Positions 36,061 through 45,867 of a stretch of 57,012 nucleotides of DNA are shown one piece after another. The stretch spans positions 1 through 57,012 of the forward strand of contig CAYFLR010000037.1 of the NCBI GenBank assembly GCA_964343805.1. Reading direction: 5' to 3'. The notes under the pieces were generated by a model. That model searched no databases. It worked only from the letters and a program-made list of their open reading frames with translations, and was not told the DNA's origin. A program made the position numbers and the translations under genes. How positions within the stretch are numbered: position 1 is the stretch's first letter; every line of letters starts with the position of its first letter. Source of the stretch: CAYFLR01 sp964343805. GTDB lineage: Bacteria > Bdellovibrionota_B > Oligoflexia > CAYFLR01.

Positions 36061-38166
36061 ATGCGCTATTGCACATCGAGTTTTGCACTGCTTGTACTGA
36101 CATTTATTACTTTTTTATCTGAGCCTGTAGCTGCTGGGAGTGAGGTTTATTTAAAAGAGACCGTAATCTTGGGCGCTCAAACTAGCCCCATCAATCAAAC
36201 CCCCAAACTGTCACTTCCCACTTCCCCTAGAAAACTACAAGAGGCTTATCAAAAAAATCTCCGTTTACTAACAGATGAATTAATTAATAGCTCACTGACT
36301 CTCGCTCAACCAAGTATAGCAGTAAAAGAATCAGATCAATTTATCCCTATTAGAAGACATGGATTCCTAGATATTAGCTCCTCTAAACTAGAAGACTACC
36401 TGATAAAGGAAAACTCTCCTCTCACCACCAGATGGATTGAAAACAAAATCTCAGACTTTAAGCTTCTGATTACCAACTCGCTCCATACAGCCAATTTAAT
36501 GAATCCTGAATTCGATCGAAGAGATCCCCAAACCACTCTTTACTTTCAAATAAATTGCAATGAGAAAGTAGATATTAGGAAAGGCCGTTATATCACCAGG
36601 GGAAAAAAGAACTGGTCTTGGCGTCTGGTGGGCTATCGATCCTCTATCCACTTTCCTCATAGTGAGATAGATTGCCATCTCACTTTTGATAAGGAAAAAA
36701 CCTCCCATCCACGCTATGGAATTCGAATCCGTTCTGAAGCCCCTCGTACTTTTCAAAAATTAGCCACCGAGATTCAAAACGTCTGCCTCTATGATCCCAC
36801 AAAGGAAAATGAAGATATCCTCAGTTATATGGAGAATTCTCCCTCCAGCAGCATGAGCTGTTTAGAGCCCATCTCCGAAATTGAGTATTTTAAAGAGCCA
36901 AAAGACTCTTTTCAAAGAAAGATAGAAGTTCTCACCGGACATAAAATCCCCTTAGCTGAGATTGGCGTTCTCCCACCAAAGGAGCTGATTTCTTGCATGA
37001 ACCCTCCTCCCTTAGACTTAATTCTTATTTCCTATTTTTCTTTTAAGGCCGATTATTATGGACACAGCTTAGAACAAGCCCTCAGCTGTCAGGCCCAACG
37101 AGGGGCCGAAATTCGTATTTTGATTCCCGATTTTCCAGTTCAATCTTTTCTCACCAGTCAAGATCGAACTTTTTTAAAGCGACTGCAAAAGCTCTCTCCC
37201 CATGTGCATGTGCAAAAATATATGTATAAAAGGCGTGGAAGAAATTTGAGGCAAACGATCAATGCCTACCACCGAACACTCCATACCAAAATGTTTCTAA
37301 CTCTCTCAAAAAATCCCAACTACAATCTGGCTATTGTGGGAGGTCGCAATACCAAGGATCATTATCTGTTCAAAGAGAGAATGAAGTACAGCTCTTACCC
37401 CACTTTCAATCAATATAAAATAAGTGAGTATGTTTTTTACAAAGACCTGGAGATGCTAATCAAATCCCCCTCTTTAGTTAAACAAATGGCGGCTCAATTC
37501 GCCACTTTTTGGTATCGTGATAACCAAAGTCTCAACGTCAGAGCCAAGCAAATCCATCTGCCCATCCCCCGCTTAAAAGATCTTATTAAAACCGAGCTTA
37601 CTGGCTTTAAAAATCAACAGCAGGCATGGGGACGTCACTTTTTCTCTATCCCTTATTTGGATAATCGAGAAGTCCAAAATATATTCGTAGATTTAATAAA
37701 GAGTGCTCAAAAAGAAATTCTCATTACCAGCCCCTATTTCAGATTGGTGCGCCGAGTTAAGTCCGCTCTTTTAGATGCAGTAAAAAGAGGAGTGCAAGTC
37801 AAGATCATTACCAATATCAGTTTAGTGAAAGACAATGTGCCCTTTTTCACTGACGATGTGAATATCAAGACCATCAATGAGTTTTACAAAACCTTTCAAA
37901 TCTATGTCTGGAATCAGCCCTCTATCTTACATATAAAAAGTATGATGATCGATCAGCAAATGCTCTATCTCGGAGGGGTTAATTTTAATCAACGCAGTTT
38001 CTATCACGATGTTGAGAATGGAATTCTACTGAGTGGAGAAACAGCCATAAAGCCCTTTAATGACATTTTTCAAGACTTTGTAACCAAGTCAGAAGAGATA
38101 AAAGAATTCCATCCTCTTCCTAAAGTGCACCGCTTTCTCATTCGTCTCTTCGGTCAGTACTTCTAA
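36061..38166 (+). CDS. Secreted phospholipase D / cardiolipin synthase-like protein
   Basis: 701 residues with signal peptide (FALLVLTFITFLSEPVAAG). Two PLD motifs are visible. The first is His408-Thr-Lys410 (LHTKMFLTL ... VGGRN), in which the expected Asp is Leu. The second is His624-Ile-Lys626 with Asp631 (HIKSMMIDQQ ... GGVNFNQRSF), which is canonical. The N-terminal ~300 residues are a family-specific region with some Cys. The PLD fold hydrolyses or transfers phosphatidyl groups. An exported enzyme would act on envelope or prey phospholipids. GAGGGGGG precedes the ATG. Confidence 0.9.
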   Translation: MRYCTSSFALLVLTFITFLSEPVAAGSEVYLKETVILGAQTSPINQTPKLSLPTSPRKLQEAYQKNLRLLTDELINSSLTLAQPSIAVKESDQFIPIRRHGFLDISSSKLEDYLIKENSPLTTRWIENKISDFKLLITNSLHTANLMNPEFDRRDPQTTLYFQINCNEKVDIRKGRYITRGKKNWSWRLVGYRSSIHFPHSEIDCHLTFDKEKTSHPRYGIRIRSEAPRTFQKLATEIQNVCLYDPTKENEDILSYMENSPSSSMSCLEPISEIEYFKEPKDSFQRKIEVLTGHKIPLAEIGVLPPKELISCMNPPPLDLILISYFSFKADYYGHSLEQALSCQAQRGAEIRILIPDFPVQSFLTSQDRTFLKRLQKLSPHVHVQKYMYKRRGRNLRQTINAYHRTLHTKMFLTLSKNPNYNLAIVGGRNTKDHYLFKERMKYSSYPTFNQYKISEYVFYKDLEMLIKSPSLVKQMAAQFATFWYRDNQSLNVRAKQIHLPIPRLKDLIKTELTGFKNQQQAWGRHFFSIPYLDNREVQNIFVDLIKSAQKEILITSPYFRLVRRVKSALLDAVKRGVQVKIITNISLVKDNVPFFTDDVNIKTINEFYKTFQIYVWNQPSILHIKSMMIDQQMLYLGGVNFNQRSFYHDVENGILLSGETAIKPFNDIFQDFVTKSEEIKEFHPLPKVHRFLIRLFGQYF

Positions 38167-38224
38167 TCATTGCACCAAATATGTTAGACTGAAACCTGGA
38201 TCCTCAGAACTAAAGTGGGGCATT

Positions 38225-40093
38225 ATGAAAATAGATTTTCGTTTAAGGTTATCAAATCACCAAAAGAAAGAATTAAAAGATAAGCTGAAAGTGGCTGAGC
38301 AAAAAAAAGACTTGCCTACAGTGAAGCATTTACTGGCTTTGATTGCTTACAGTGAGGGAACTTCTAAAAAGCAAATTGCCAAAAAGTACCAGGTGAAAGT
38401 GGAAGTGGTGCAAAAATGGATTCGTGACTTCCTACTTGATAATAATCAAATCCTCACCGAAGATCCCATCTCAACCAAAAGCAAACGACAAACCCGTATT
38501 GAAAAAACAGAATTAAAAAAGCTGCAAGCTGCCTCCATGTTTGTTCATGATTTCAGAAAGCCCTTTAATCAAATTAAATCCATTCTCTCCTCCTTTGAAC
38601 TCTTTCAAAAAGATCCGCTCAAACTGCAGGCCGCCCGTGAGGACATTGAGCAATCTATTAAAAATGCCGAATCCATGATCAGTGATATTCTCGATTTCAC
38701 TAAAGAGTACACCATCTGCCAAGAGCCCGTCTCTTTGATTCGGATCCTGGATTTCATCATTCGTCAGACCTCACTCAATTTTAAAAATAAGAGAATTAGT
38801 TTTAGCTATCGATTGAATGCCCTACATCAGCCCCTTTTGGATGAAAGTCGTATGGCTCGGGCCTTAGGAAATATTGTTGAAAACGCATTCGAAGCCATCA
38901 TTCAAATTGGTAAAAGAAATGAGGGCCATGTTTGGTTCCATTCCAAAGAGATCAAAACTGGAAATCTTAGAACCATCGAACTCACTATTGGCAATGATGG
39001 CCCCCCTCTGAAGGCAGCCATTGCCGATAAAATGTTTGCCCTATTTTACACCAGTGGAAAAAGCACCGGAACCGGTCTCGGTCTTGCTTCGGCAAATAAA
39101 ATCATCAACCTCCACCAAGGAACCATCTCCTCTCGGAATCTACCTGAAGAAAAAGGGGTGGAGTTTATTATCACCCTGCCTGCTTCCATTATGAAGGAAC
39201 CTAAAAGGTCACATTTATTACCTCCCAATAGCATGGAATTTATGGATGCTCCTTCGGAAGGGACTCTCCAAGAAGCAAGCAAAACACTGCAGTTAGAAAA
39301 AAGGCAGCAGTTTTTTAAAATTTTACTTTTAGAGGATGAAGTGCTCTATCGAGTGAGTATCAGAAACTTAATTGAGGAGGACAGCACCCTTAAAAAATTG
39401 GTCACTCTTTATGATGCCGGCACTATCAAGGAGGCCTTTGATATTATCCAATCGGAAGAAATTCAGTATGCCATCGTGGATATTAATTTAGCAGAAGAAG
39501 AAAATGGACTTAATTTTTTAAAGCTGCTGAAATATGAAAATGTGCAAATTCCTAGCCTGATCCATTCAGGCAATATCACCCCTCAGATCAAAAAACAGGC
39601 CCAAGAATTAGGGGTTGAACATTTCAAACAAAAGCCTCTCACCAAGCGAGCTTTAGTTGACTTTTTACTCTCCTCAAACCCTCCGGTTAACAAAGAGAAA
39701 GAGGAAAAATTCCTGATCTATTGTTGTGATGATTCTGAGATCATGCGAATGCACGTGGGATTTATCATCGATAACTATAAAGAAGAGAAAAACACTTGTA
39801 TCAAATACCATGCTTTTGAAACGGGGGAAGCCTTGTTAGAATTGGCACGGGATGTTCCACCGGACCTAGTTTTTACCGACCTGCACATGGAAGAGACAGG
39901 GGGAATCTTAACCGGGTACAATGTGATTGAAGAGATGCTAAAAATTGCTCCCACCTGCCAAGTGTTTCTTCTTTCTAATAGCCAAGTGGAGGAGAATCTT
40001 TCCAAGGTGCTCGCACTCGGAGGAAAAGGAGCTTTAGAAGTTCCTTTGAAAGCAGAAGATCTGGTTCAAATTATGGAATCTGATAAAGTTTAA
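38225..40093 (+). CDS. Hybrid histidine kinase: N-terminal transposase-type HTH, kinase core, two receiver domains
   Basis: 622 residues, cytoplasmic. Residues about 8-72 look like the helix-turn-helix at the N-terminus of IS630-type transposases (KQIAKKYQVKVEVVQKWIRDF). The kinase follows with His108 in VHDFRKPFNQ, an N box (NIVENAFEAI), and G boxes (IGNDGPP, GTGLGLASANKI). Receiver 1 has phosphoacceptor Asp419 (AIVDINLAEEENG). Receiver 2 has Asp552 (VFTDLHMEETGG) in a longer loop. A DNA-binding module at the kinase end is unusual. The 3' end overlaps the convergent NtrC-type gene by 23 bp. Confidence 0.88.
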   Translation: MKIDFRLRLSNHQKKELKDKLKVAEQKKDLPTVKHLLALIAYSEGTSKKQIAKKYQVKVEVVQKWIRDFLLDNNQILTEDPISTKSKRQTRIEKTELKKLQAASMFVHDFRKPFNQIKSILSSFELFQKDPLKLQAAREDIEQSIKNAESMISDILDFTKEYTICQEPVSLIRILDFIIRQTSLNFKNKRISFSYRLNALHQPLLDESRMARALGNIVENAFEAIIQIGKRNEGHVWFHSKEIKTGNLRTIELTIGNDGPPLKAAIADKMFALFYTSGKSTGTGLGLASANKIINLHQGTISSRNLPEEKGVEFIITLPASIMKEPKRSHLLPPNSMEFMDAPSEGTLQEASKTLQLEKRQQFFKILLLEDEVLYRVSIRNLIEEDSTLKKLVTLYDAGTIKEAFDIIQSEEIQYAIVDINLAEEENGLNFLKLLKYENVQIPSLIHSGNITPQIKKQAQELGVEHFKQKPLTKRALVDFLLSSNPPVNKEKEEKFLIYCCDDSEIMRMHVGFIIDNYKEEKNTCIKYHAFETGEALLELARDVPPDLVFTDLHMEETGGILTGYNVIEEMLKIAPTCQVFLLSNSQVEENLSKVLALGGKGALEVPLKAEDLVQIMESDKV

Positions 40094-41462
40094 TTTTCCT
40101 AAAAAGCGTTTTACGATCCACATTCAAGCGAGAGGCGGCCTCTTGTTTAGAATGACTATCTCCCAAGATATACTCAATAAAAGCCTTCTCGGTGTTTCTC
40201 ACCACTTGACTTAAATTGAGTTCGCTGGAAAAGTGCATATTTAAACCTGGTTCACTGTTCTCATTTTGCGGAGAAGAAGAACTCGCCCCTTCATTGATAT
40301 TGAACTGAAAACGTGAAAAGGCATCTGGACCAATTTCATCCTGCCTATAGGTGTAGATGAGATTTTCAATAATATTTTCCAGCTCACGCACATTACCTGG
40401 CCAGCTATGCTGCTGAAGGTTTTTAATAGCTGCAGCTGTGACCTTTTTATTAGCAGCGGCTCGCCCATTTTTCTTTAAAAAGTGATCGATGAGTTCTTTA
40501 ATATCACTCGCCCGCTTTTTCAGAGGGGGTATTTGCAGGACCGCTTTATTTAAGCGATAAAAAAGATCCATACGAAATCGACCTTCATTGACCAGTTCGC
40601 TGAGAGGTTCATTGGTGGCGGCAATCACCCGAAAATGCAATTTTTTAGTATAACCAAGGCCCACTGGCTCTATCTCTCGCTCTTGCAATACTCGCAGTAA
40701 TTTAGCCTGTAGATCTAAAGGCAAAGTGCCAATCTCATCAAGAAAAATATCACCTCCATTGGCCAGTTCAAACTTACCCAACTTCTTGGCAATGGCCCCA
40801 GTAAAAGAACCTTTCTCATGACCAAATAGCGTACTTTCAATCAACTCTTTAGGTATGGCAGAGCAGTTTAAAGTGATATAGGGACGATTTTTATCTCCCT
40901 CCTGTTGATTAAGCATCTTAGCCACCAGCTCTTTTCCCGTTCCAGATTCGCCTAAAATAAGGACATCTATGGGAGAGTTTCTGAGCTGCTGTATCTGTTC
41001 TACCAATTCCGTCATAGGCTGGGAGGAGCCCACCAATAAAGTACTTTGAGATGATTCAAGATGATCTTGCATCATGCGACTTTGTTTCACGGTCACATTT
41101 TGAGCGGTGCATTTTTGGAATACAATTTCTAAATCTTTTTCATGAAGCGGTTTAGGTAAATAATCAGCAATACCCATTCTGAAAGCTTTGATGGCATCAT
41201 CAATTTGATCAGATGAACTCACTACAATTATTTGAATTGAATCATCGAACTTTTTAATCTCTTTGATAATATCATGCCCTGATAATGTGGGAAGATGGAG
41301 ATCTACAAAAACCAGATCCACCTGATTCTTTCGTAAAAAGCCGAGAATTTTTTCACCTGAATGGGAAAAATGAATAGTGGCCTTTCCCTCCAAAGTGCTG
41401 CGAATAAAATCAAAGATGGGTGGATCATCATCAATCACCAGGACCTGAGGCAGTGGGTTCAT
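40071..41462 (-). CDS. NtrC-family sigma-54-dependent response regulator
   Basis: 463 residues with the full three-domain layout. Receiver: Asp11-12 and Asp54 (LVFVDLHLPTL). AAA+ domain: Walker A GESGTGKE at 171-178, GSFTGA loop at 218-223 for sigma-54 contact (Ser for the usual first Ala), Walker B near 238-243 (GGDIFLDEIG), arginine-finger region. The C-terminal Fis-type HTH ends in NVDRKTLFRKIKLY. It activates sigma-54 promoters when phosphorylated, most simply by the kinases on either side of it. Its targets are not visible here. Confidence 0.95.
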   Translation of the reverse strand: MNPLPQVLVIDDDPPIFDFIRSTLEGKATIHFSHSGEKILGFLRKNQVDLVFVDLHLPTLSGHDIIKEIKKFDDSIQIIVVSSSDQIDDAIKAFRMGIADYLPKPLHEKDLEIVFQKCTAQNVTVKQSRMMQDHLESSQSTLLVGSSQPMTELVEQIQQLRNSPIDVLILGESGTGKELVAKMLNQQEGDKNRPYITLNCSAIPKELIESTLFGHEKGSFTGAIAKKLGKFELANGGDIFLDEIGTLPLDLQAKLLRVLQEREIEPVGLGYTKKLHFRVIAATNEPLSELVNEGRFRMDLFYRLNKAVLQIPPLKKRASDIKELIDHFLKKNGRAAANKKVTAAAIKNLQQHSWPGNVRELENIIENLIYTYRQDEIGPDAFSRFQFNINEGASSSSPQNENSEPGLNMHFSSELNLSQVVRNTEKAFIEYILGDSHSKQEAASRLNVDRKTLFRKIKLYQIP

Positions 41463-41703
41463 TTTATAATCCTTCTATTCTGGGTTTAACAACAAAGATT
41501 AGTGTAGAAAAATAAAATAAAATCGTCAATGCTTCACCGCGAAATAGGGGCAACTCCGTCCTTGGCCATGTGGCATAAGTACCACCTGAAACCATTCACT
41601 AGGGGATCTATTTCTAAAATAACTCTTTAATGTTATCATGTTCCGAAAAAGGAATGATTTGTGCTTATAAAAAAATGGAGCACATGTGAAGGAGATAAAG
41701 CTT
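41463..41703. other. Intergenic spacer, no supported gene
   Basis: 241 bases separate the divergent NtrC-type gene and the kinase-like gene. I see a short open frame of 33 codons (41529-41630) but no convincing gene, and no clear -12/-24 or -35/-10 pair. A GTGG-N8-CCAC inverted repeat lies near 41568-41583. Confidence 0.4.
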
Positions 41704-42835
41704 ATGAATAATTTCAATAAATCCCAGCTGTCATTCCCAGCCATTTCATCCATTTTAGCTGCCATTGAACACGACCTCAAAAGGCCCTTTAATAATTTGC
41801 AAGCCTTTATCGCCATGTATCCACAACATCAAGATAACCCCCACTTTACCCAAAAATATAAATCACAACTCACCGGTGACCAAAAACAGATTCAGTTTCT
41901 CATGGATCAAATTCGCCATTTTCTGCAAGAGAGTCCTCCGGAAATGACCACCATCCATTTTAAAGATTTAATGAGCGAGGCCATCACTGGTCTTAAAAAA
42001 CAAAACCACCTGCTTCCCTTGCCCACCCTCATCACCCTCCCCGAGGAGCAACTTTCTTTGGATAAAAGAAACTGGCTCAAACTAGTCACCCAGCTTTTTA
42101 ACTATGCGCTGAAATATGTAAACCTGATTGAAAAGATCGACTTAAAGCTTGAAAGAGTTGATCAAGATCTGGTTCTCCTCTTCCAATTGGATACAAAACG
42201 AAACCTCTGTGAATACGATACTGCCCCATTCACCCCCTTCTTTGAAAAAGAAAAAGGAGCCGGGAAAGATTTAAGTCTGCCATTANNNNNNNNNNAACCT
42301 CTTTAAGCTAGAGGTTAAAATTCCTACCCCCAACGACCCAGTCGGTTTTACCCACATCAACTATCAAGGAACTTTTAATGAACCCTTTGCAAAGAACACA
42401 CCTCCTCAGACTGAAAAAATAGAGAAAAGATCCGCTCCTTTAAAAGCACCCCCTTTTAAAATATTAATCATCGACGACGAAGAGAGCCAGCGTCTCATCC
42501 TAGAGCAGCAACTCGCAGCATTCTATCCGAGGGCAGAGGTTTTTTCCTCCTCTTCCATCGAAGAAGCATTTAACCTGAAAGAACAGCATCATTTCCATCT
42601 CATCATCTCTGATATGTATTTTCCCAAAGAGCCCTTCACCGGTCTGCAATTCCTGGCCGAAGTGGAGAAACAGGACTCCCCTCCCCCTTTAATCCTTATA
42701 TCTTCCCAAAATATCCCGCAAGCAGACCGCCCATCTTGGTTAAGGGGGTTTTTACAAAAACCTTTTAACCAAGAAGAGTTAACCAAAATACTGCCCCCCG
42801 AGGCGGGGCAAAAGAACCCCGATCCCGAGATATAA
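41704..42835 (+). CDS. Histidine-kinase-like protein with C-terminal receiver domain (10-N gap inside)
   Basis: The start at 41704 has a perfect AAGGAG nine bases upstream; the GTG at 41686 would place that site inside the gene. The N-terminal dimerisation segment has IEHDLKRPFNNL, similar to the VHDFRKPFNQ of the kinase at 38225. The ATPase-like part has FNYALKYV but no visible DxGxG, so it may be catalytically weak. The gap at 42286-42295 precedes the last strand. After it the frame continues to the TAA at 42835 with a receiver (LIIDDEE, IISDMYFPKEPF, LQKPF). It is probably one phosphorelay with its two neighbours. Confidence 0.85.
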
Positions 42836-42966
42836 AAGCCCTTTACCCCCTCCCATCCCTTCTAACAGCCTAATATCATTAACATCAAAACTTGGTCACA
42901 CTTTTGCAAAGAAAAGCTTAACTCCCTGGTGGAGCGATTTATCAACTTTAAGTAGAGAACAAAAAA

Positions 42967-45258
42967 ATGAAAAATTCCTGCCCAGATCAACAACTTTTCG
43001 GCCGTTACTTTAACCAGCCCAGTGAATTACCTAAGAGTATCCTCGATCGTATCAAAGCCTGCTTTGAAGAAAAATCCATCCTGCTCTTTGCTCTCTGTGA
43101 CCTGGATCAAAATTTTAAATTCGCCCACTCATGGGTGGTGCTCGGAAAAAAAGAGCTAGTGATATCCAAGGTCAATGAACGAAATGAAGTTACCGACTTT
43201 CAAAGAATTCCAAGAGATGAAATCGAAAGTGTGATGGAATCAAAAGGTCTCAGTTTAAGTACCTTTACCCTGCTCACCAAAGGGGGACAATCTTTTCGCA
43301 TGCATTTCACCAATCGCCAGAAAAGAGCCATGAGTCACATCAAGTTTTTACTGGATACCAAGAAAGGTGAAAGCCCGAAGCAATCGGCACAAGAGATTTA
43401 CCACTCAGCCATGGTAAAACCCATTAAAGAGACTCAGAGCTCTTTCACCAGTCATAAATATAAGGTGCTTTGGCGCTTACTCTCCTATCTCCTCCCCTAT
43501 AAAAAAGAGGTGATTTGGGGACTTTTAGGATCTCTGGTGATGACCCTAATGGCCCTTGCTCCCGCCTATTTAACCGGTTATTTAATTGACCAAGTCATCA
43601 AGCCCTATCAACTTAAACAGTTAGATTTACAGGTGGCTATCCATCATGCGGGCCTCTTATTGTCTTTGGTGCTCATTTCATTTGTACTCGAGGAATTATT
43701 CACCTGGATTCGGCTCAAAAAAATGTCCTTGCTGGGTGAGTGGGTGGCCTACGACCTTCGAAATGAGCTCTATAAACACCTGCAGTCACTAAGTTTAGAT
43801 TATTTTTCTTCTAAACGGACAGGTAGCTTAATAAGTCGTGTGAGTTCGGATACCGACCGACTGTGGGACTTTATCGCCTTTGGGATTGTGGATGTATCCA
43901 TCGCTCTCATCACCCTTTTAACTCTGGGAGGAGTGCTGATCTTTTTAGATGCGCCCTTAGGTTTAGTAGTGACTCTGCCTATACCACTTTTTCTCTGGGC
44001 TATTATAAAACATGGAAACACCATGCAGGCGGTTTTTATGAAATCCTGGAGAAAGTGGAGCTATATGACCGATGTTCTCTCGGATACCATTCCCGGGGTC
44101 AAAGTGGTGAAGGCCTTTGGCCAAGAGAAATTCGAAAACCTTCGTTTTAGCGAAAAAAACAAGGACACCTTGGATCAGTTTTGTGAGATCCATTTCATGT
44201 GGACCCGTTTTTGGCCTCTTCTAATGATCTCGATCAAGGGAGTGATTTTCACCGTATGGATCTTGGCGGTTCCCCGACTCTTAGGTCTAGGAAATGAGGG
44301 AGTAGCCACTTTAAGTGTAGGGACTTTTATCTCTTTTGTACTGTACTTAACTAAATTTGTACACCCTATTGAGACCATTGGTCAATTGGCAAGGATGCTA
44401 AATAGAGCCACCAGCTCTGCCTACCGAATCTTTGAAGTCTTGGACACCAACCCCACCATCAAAGAGGTGGAAGAGCCTGAATCTCTCCCCCAAATTGAAG
44501 GAGAGATTAGCTTTAAAAGGGTGGGTTTTAGCTATGATGGAATCAGGAGAGTTCTCCATGATATCAGCTTTCAAATTAAACCTGGCGAAATGGTGGGAAT
44601 TGTAGGACCTTCTGGCAGTGGAAAAACCACTTTAACCAATTTACTCAGTCGGTTTTACGACACCACGGATGGCACCATTGAAATTGATGGCAAGGATATT
44701 AAGAAATTGAAAGTATCCGAGCTCTCCAGGCAAATTGGAATGGTTCTTCAAGATCCTTACCTCTTTCATGGAACCGTGCTGGATAATATCCGCTATGGAC
44801 ATCCCGAGGTGGATCTGGGTCAAGTGATAAAGGCAGCCAAAGTGGCTAACGCTCATGACTTTATCATTAATTTGCCTCAGGGCTATGACACCATCATCGG
44901 TGAACGAGGACATACTCTCTCTGGTGGAGAAAGACAGCGAGTCTCTATAGCCAGAGCCATCCTTATCGACCCAAGAATTCTGGTGTTAGCCGAAGCCACC
45001 AGCAGTGTGNNNNNNNNNNCCGAATCAGAACGCATGATTCAAGCGTCCTTAGACAAAATAATTCCGGGTCGAACGGTGATAGCCATTGCTCATAGACTCT
45101 CCACTCTTGCCAAGGCCGACAAAATAATTGTCATAAAAAACGGCCATTTGCGTGAAGTGGGGACCCATGAAGAACTTTTGAAAAAGCCCCAGGGTGAATA
45201 TGCCAAACTCTACAACTTACAACAACGTAACGATAAGGAGGTGTTAAATGAAAAATAG
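42967..45258 (+). CDS. ABC exporter (membrane plus ATPase domain) of the DUF1854-associated type (10-N gap inside)
   Basis: 763 residues. The first ~140 form an extra domain (FKFAHSWVVLGKKELVIS, FQRIPRDEIESVM) with a PH-like strand pattern. Six membrane segments fill about 165-460. The ATPase domain has Walker A GPSGSGKTT, Q loop MVLQDPY, signature LSGGERQR and switch His (IAHRLS). The Walker B reads ILVLAEATSS, with Ala where the catalytic-site Asp is expected. This lies beside the gap at 45010-45019, so it may be a sequence error. The 3' end overlaps the DUF1854 gene by 11 bp. The combination matches the ABC/DUF1854 pair that databases associate with cyanophycin metabolism. The substrate is unknown. 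Confidence 0.9.
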   Translation: MKNSCPDQQLFGRYFNQPSELPKSILDRIKACFEEKSILLFALCDLDQNFKFAHSWVVLGKKELVISKVNERNEVTDFQRIPRDEIESVMESKGLSLSTFTLLTKGGQSFRMHFTNRQKRAMSHIKFLLDTKKGESPKQSAQEIYHSAMVKPIKETQSSFTSHKYKVLWRLLSYLLPYKKEVIWGLLGSLVMTLMALAPAYLTGYLIDQVIKPYQLKQLDLQVAIHHAGLLLSLVLISFVLEELFTWIRLKKMSLLGEWVAYDLRNELYKHLQSLSLDYFSSKRTGSLISRVSSDTDRLWDFIAFGIVDVSIALITLLTLGGVLIFLDAPLGLVVTLPIPLFLWAIIKHGNTMQAVFMKSWRKWSYMTDVLSDTIPGVKVVKAFGQEKFENLRFSEKNKDTLDQFCEIHFMWTRFWPLLMISIKGVIFTVWILAVPRLLGLGNEGVATLSVGTFISFVLYLTKFVHPIETIGQLARMLNRATSSAYRIFEVLDTNPTIKEVEEPESLPQIEGEISFKRVGFSYDGIRRVLHDISFQIKPGEMVGIVGPSGSGKTTLTNLLSRFYDTTDGTIEIDGKDIKKLKVSELSRQIGMVLQDPYLFHGTVLDNIRYGHPEVDLGQVIKAAKVANAHDFIINLPQGYDTIIGERGHTLSGGERQRVSIARAILIDPRILVLAEATSSVXXXXESERMIQASLDKIIPGRTVIAIAHRLSTLAKADKIIVIKNGHLREVGTHEELLKKPQGEYAKLYNLQQRNDKEVLNEK

Positions 45259-45730
45259 CCCCTATAAATTGGATCGAGAGATCAAAATCGAACTAAAAAG
45301 AGGAGACCTCTATCTCCAGCAGGGGGTTTCCAAGGAGCTGGTAGATCTTTACCAATGTTTCCCTTGGTCAGCTCCCTGCTCTCACTACTCACTGCGCAGC
45401 AAAAAGGGCAGAGAGCTCTATTTTATTTCTGATATCAGGCGATTAGAGGTAGATTCACGCACCGCCATCGAACAGAAGCTCGCGGAAACAGGTTTTGTGA
45501 TGGTGATTGACCAAATAGAGAGTATTACCACCGAGTTTGAACTGCGGAATTGGCAAGTCAAAACCGAACAAGGAGTAAGAACCTTTCAAACCGGTTTAGA
45601 AAATTGGCCCCGTTTACTCCCTACAGGTGATTATCTCATATACGATATTGGTGGTGATATTCATCTTTTACGAAAGAATAACGTCTCTAAGCCCTCTAAT
45701 TTAAAGTGGTTTAAAGAGTTTATGGACTAA
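45248..45730 (+). CDS. DUF1854 family protein
   Basis: 160 residues. The order of conserved elements fits DUF1854: an N-terminal arm, FPWSAPCSHYSLRSKKG, ELYFISDIRRLEVDSRTAIE, FVMVIDQIESITTEFELRNW, VKTEQGVRTFQT, then LPTGDYLIYDIGGD. Family members are encoded next to an ABC exporter of the type found here, with which they presumably form a complex. The gene overlaps the ABC gene by 11 bp (coupled translation). No cyanophycin synthetase or cyanophycinase is in the window. Confidence 0.8.
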   Translation: MKNSPYKLDREIKIELKRGDLYLQQGVSKELVDLYQCFPWSAPCSHYSLRSKKGRELYFISDIRRLEVDSRTAIEQKLAETGFVMVIDQIESITTEFELRNWQVKTEQGVRTFQTGLENWPRLLPTGDYLIYDIGGDIHLLRKNNVSKPSNLKWFKEFMD

Positions 45731-45797
45731 ACAAACTGAATTTAATAGCCATTAACGGAATAGAGGTCAGTCGATTTCCGATACAAATTAAAGAATT

Positions 45798-45858
45798 CCC
45801 CTTTTTGAGCCGATAATAATAATAAGTAGACAACTGTTTTTTTATTATCGGCTCGGGG
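45798..45858 (+). promoter_or_regulatory. Long hairpin overlapping the ribosome site of the RCC1 lipoprotein gene
   Basis: GAGCCGATAATAA (45807-45819) pairs perfectly with TTATTATCGGCTC (45842-45854), a 13-bp stem with a 22-base loop. The stem is extended outside by CCCC (45798-45801), which can pair with GGGG (45855-45858) across a T5 bulge. The GGGG is the start of the ribosome site GGGGAG (45855-45860) of the gene at 45868. If transcribed, the structure would hide the ribosome site. A CCGATAC box at 45778 upstream has a poor -35. Confidence 0.55.
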
Positions 45859-45867
45859 AGTTTTGCC

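Noticed and set aside
41529..41630. 33-codon frame starting MLHREIGATPS as a transposase remnant
   Set aside because: It is too short, has no ribosome site, and no inverted repeats or further transposase sequence surround it.
45807..45854. Hairpin as a terminator of the DUF1854 gene
   Set aside because: No T-run follows the stem; the ribosome site of the next gene follows instead.
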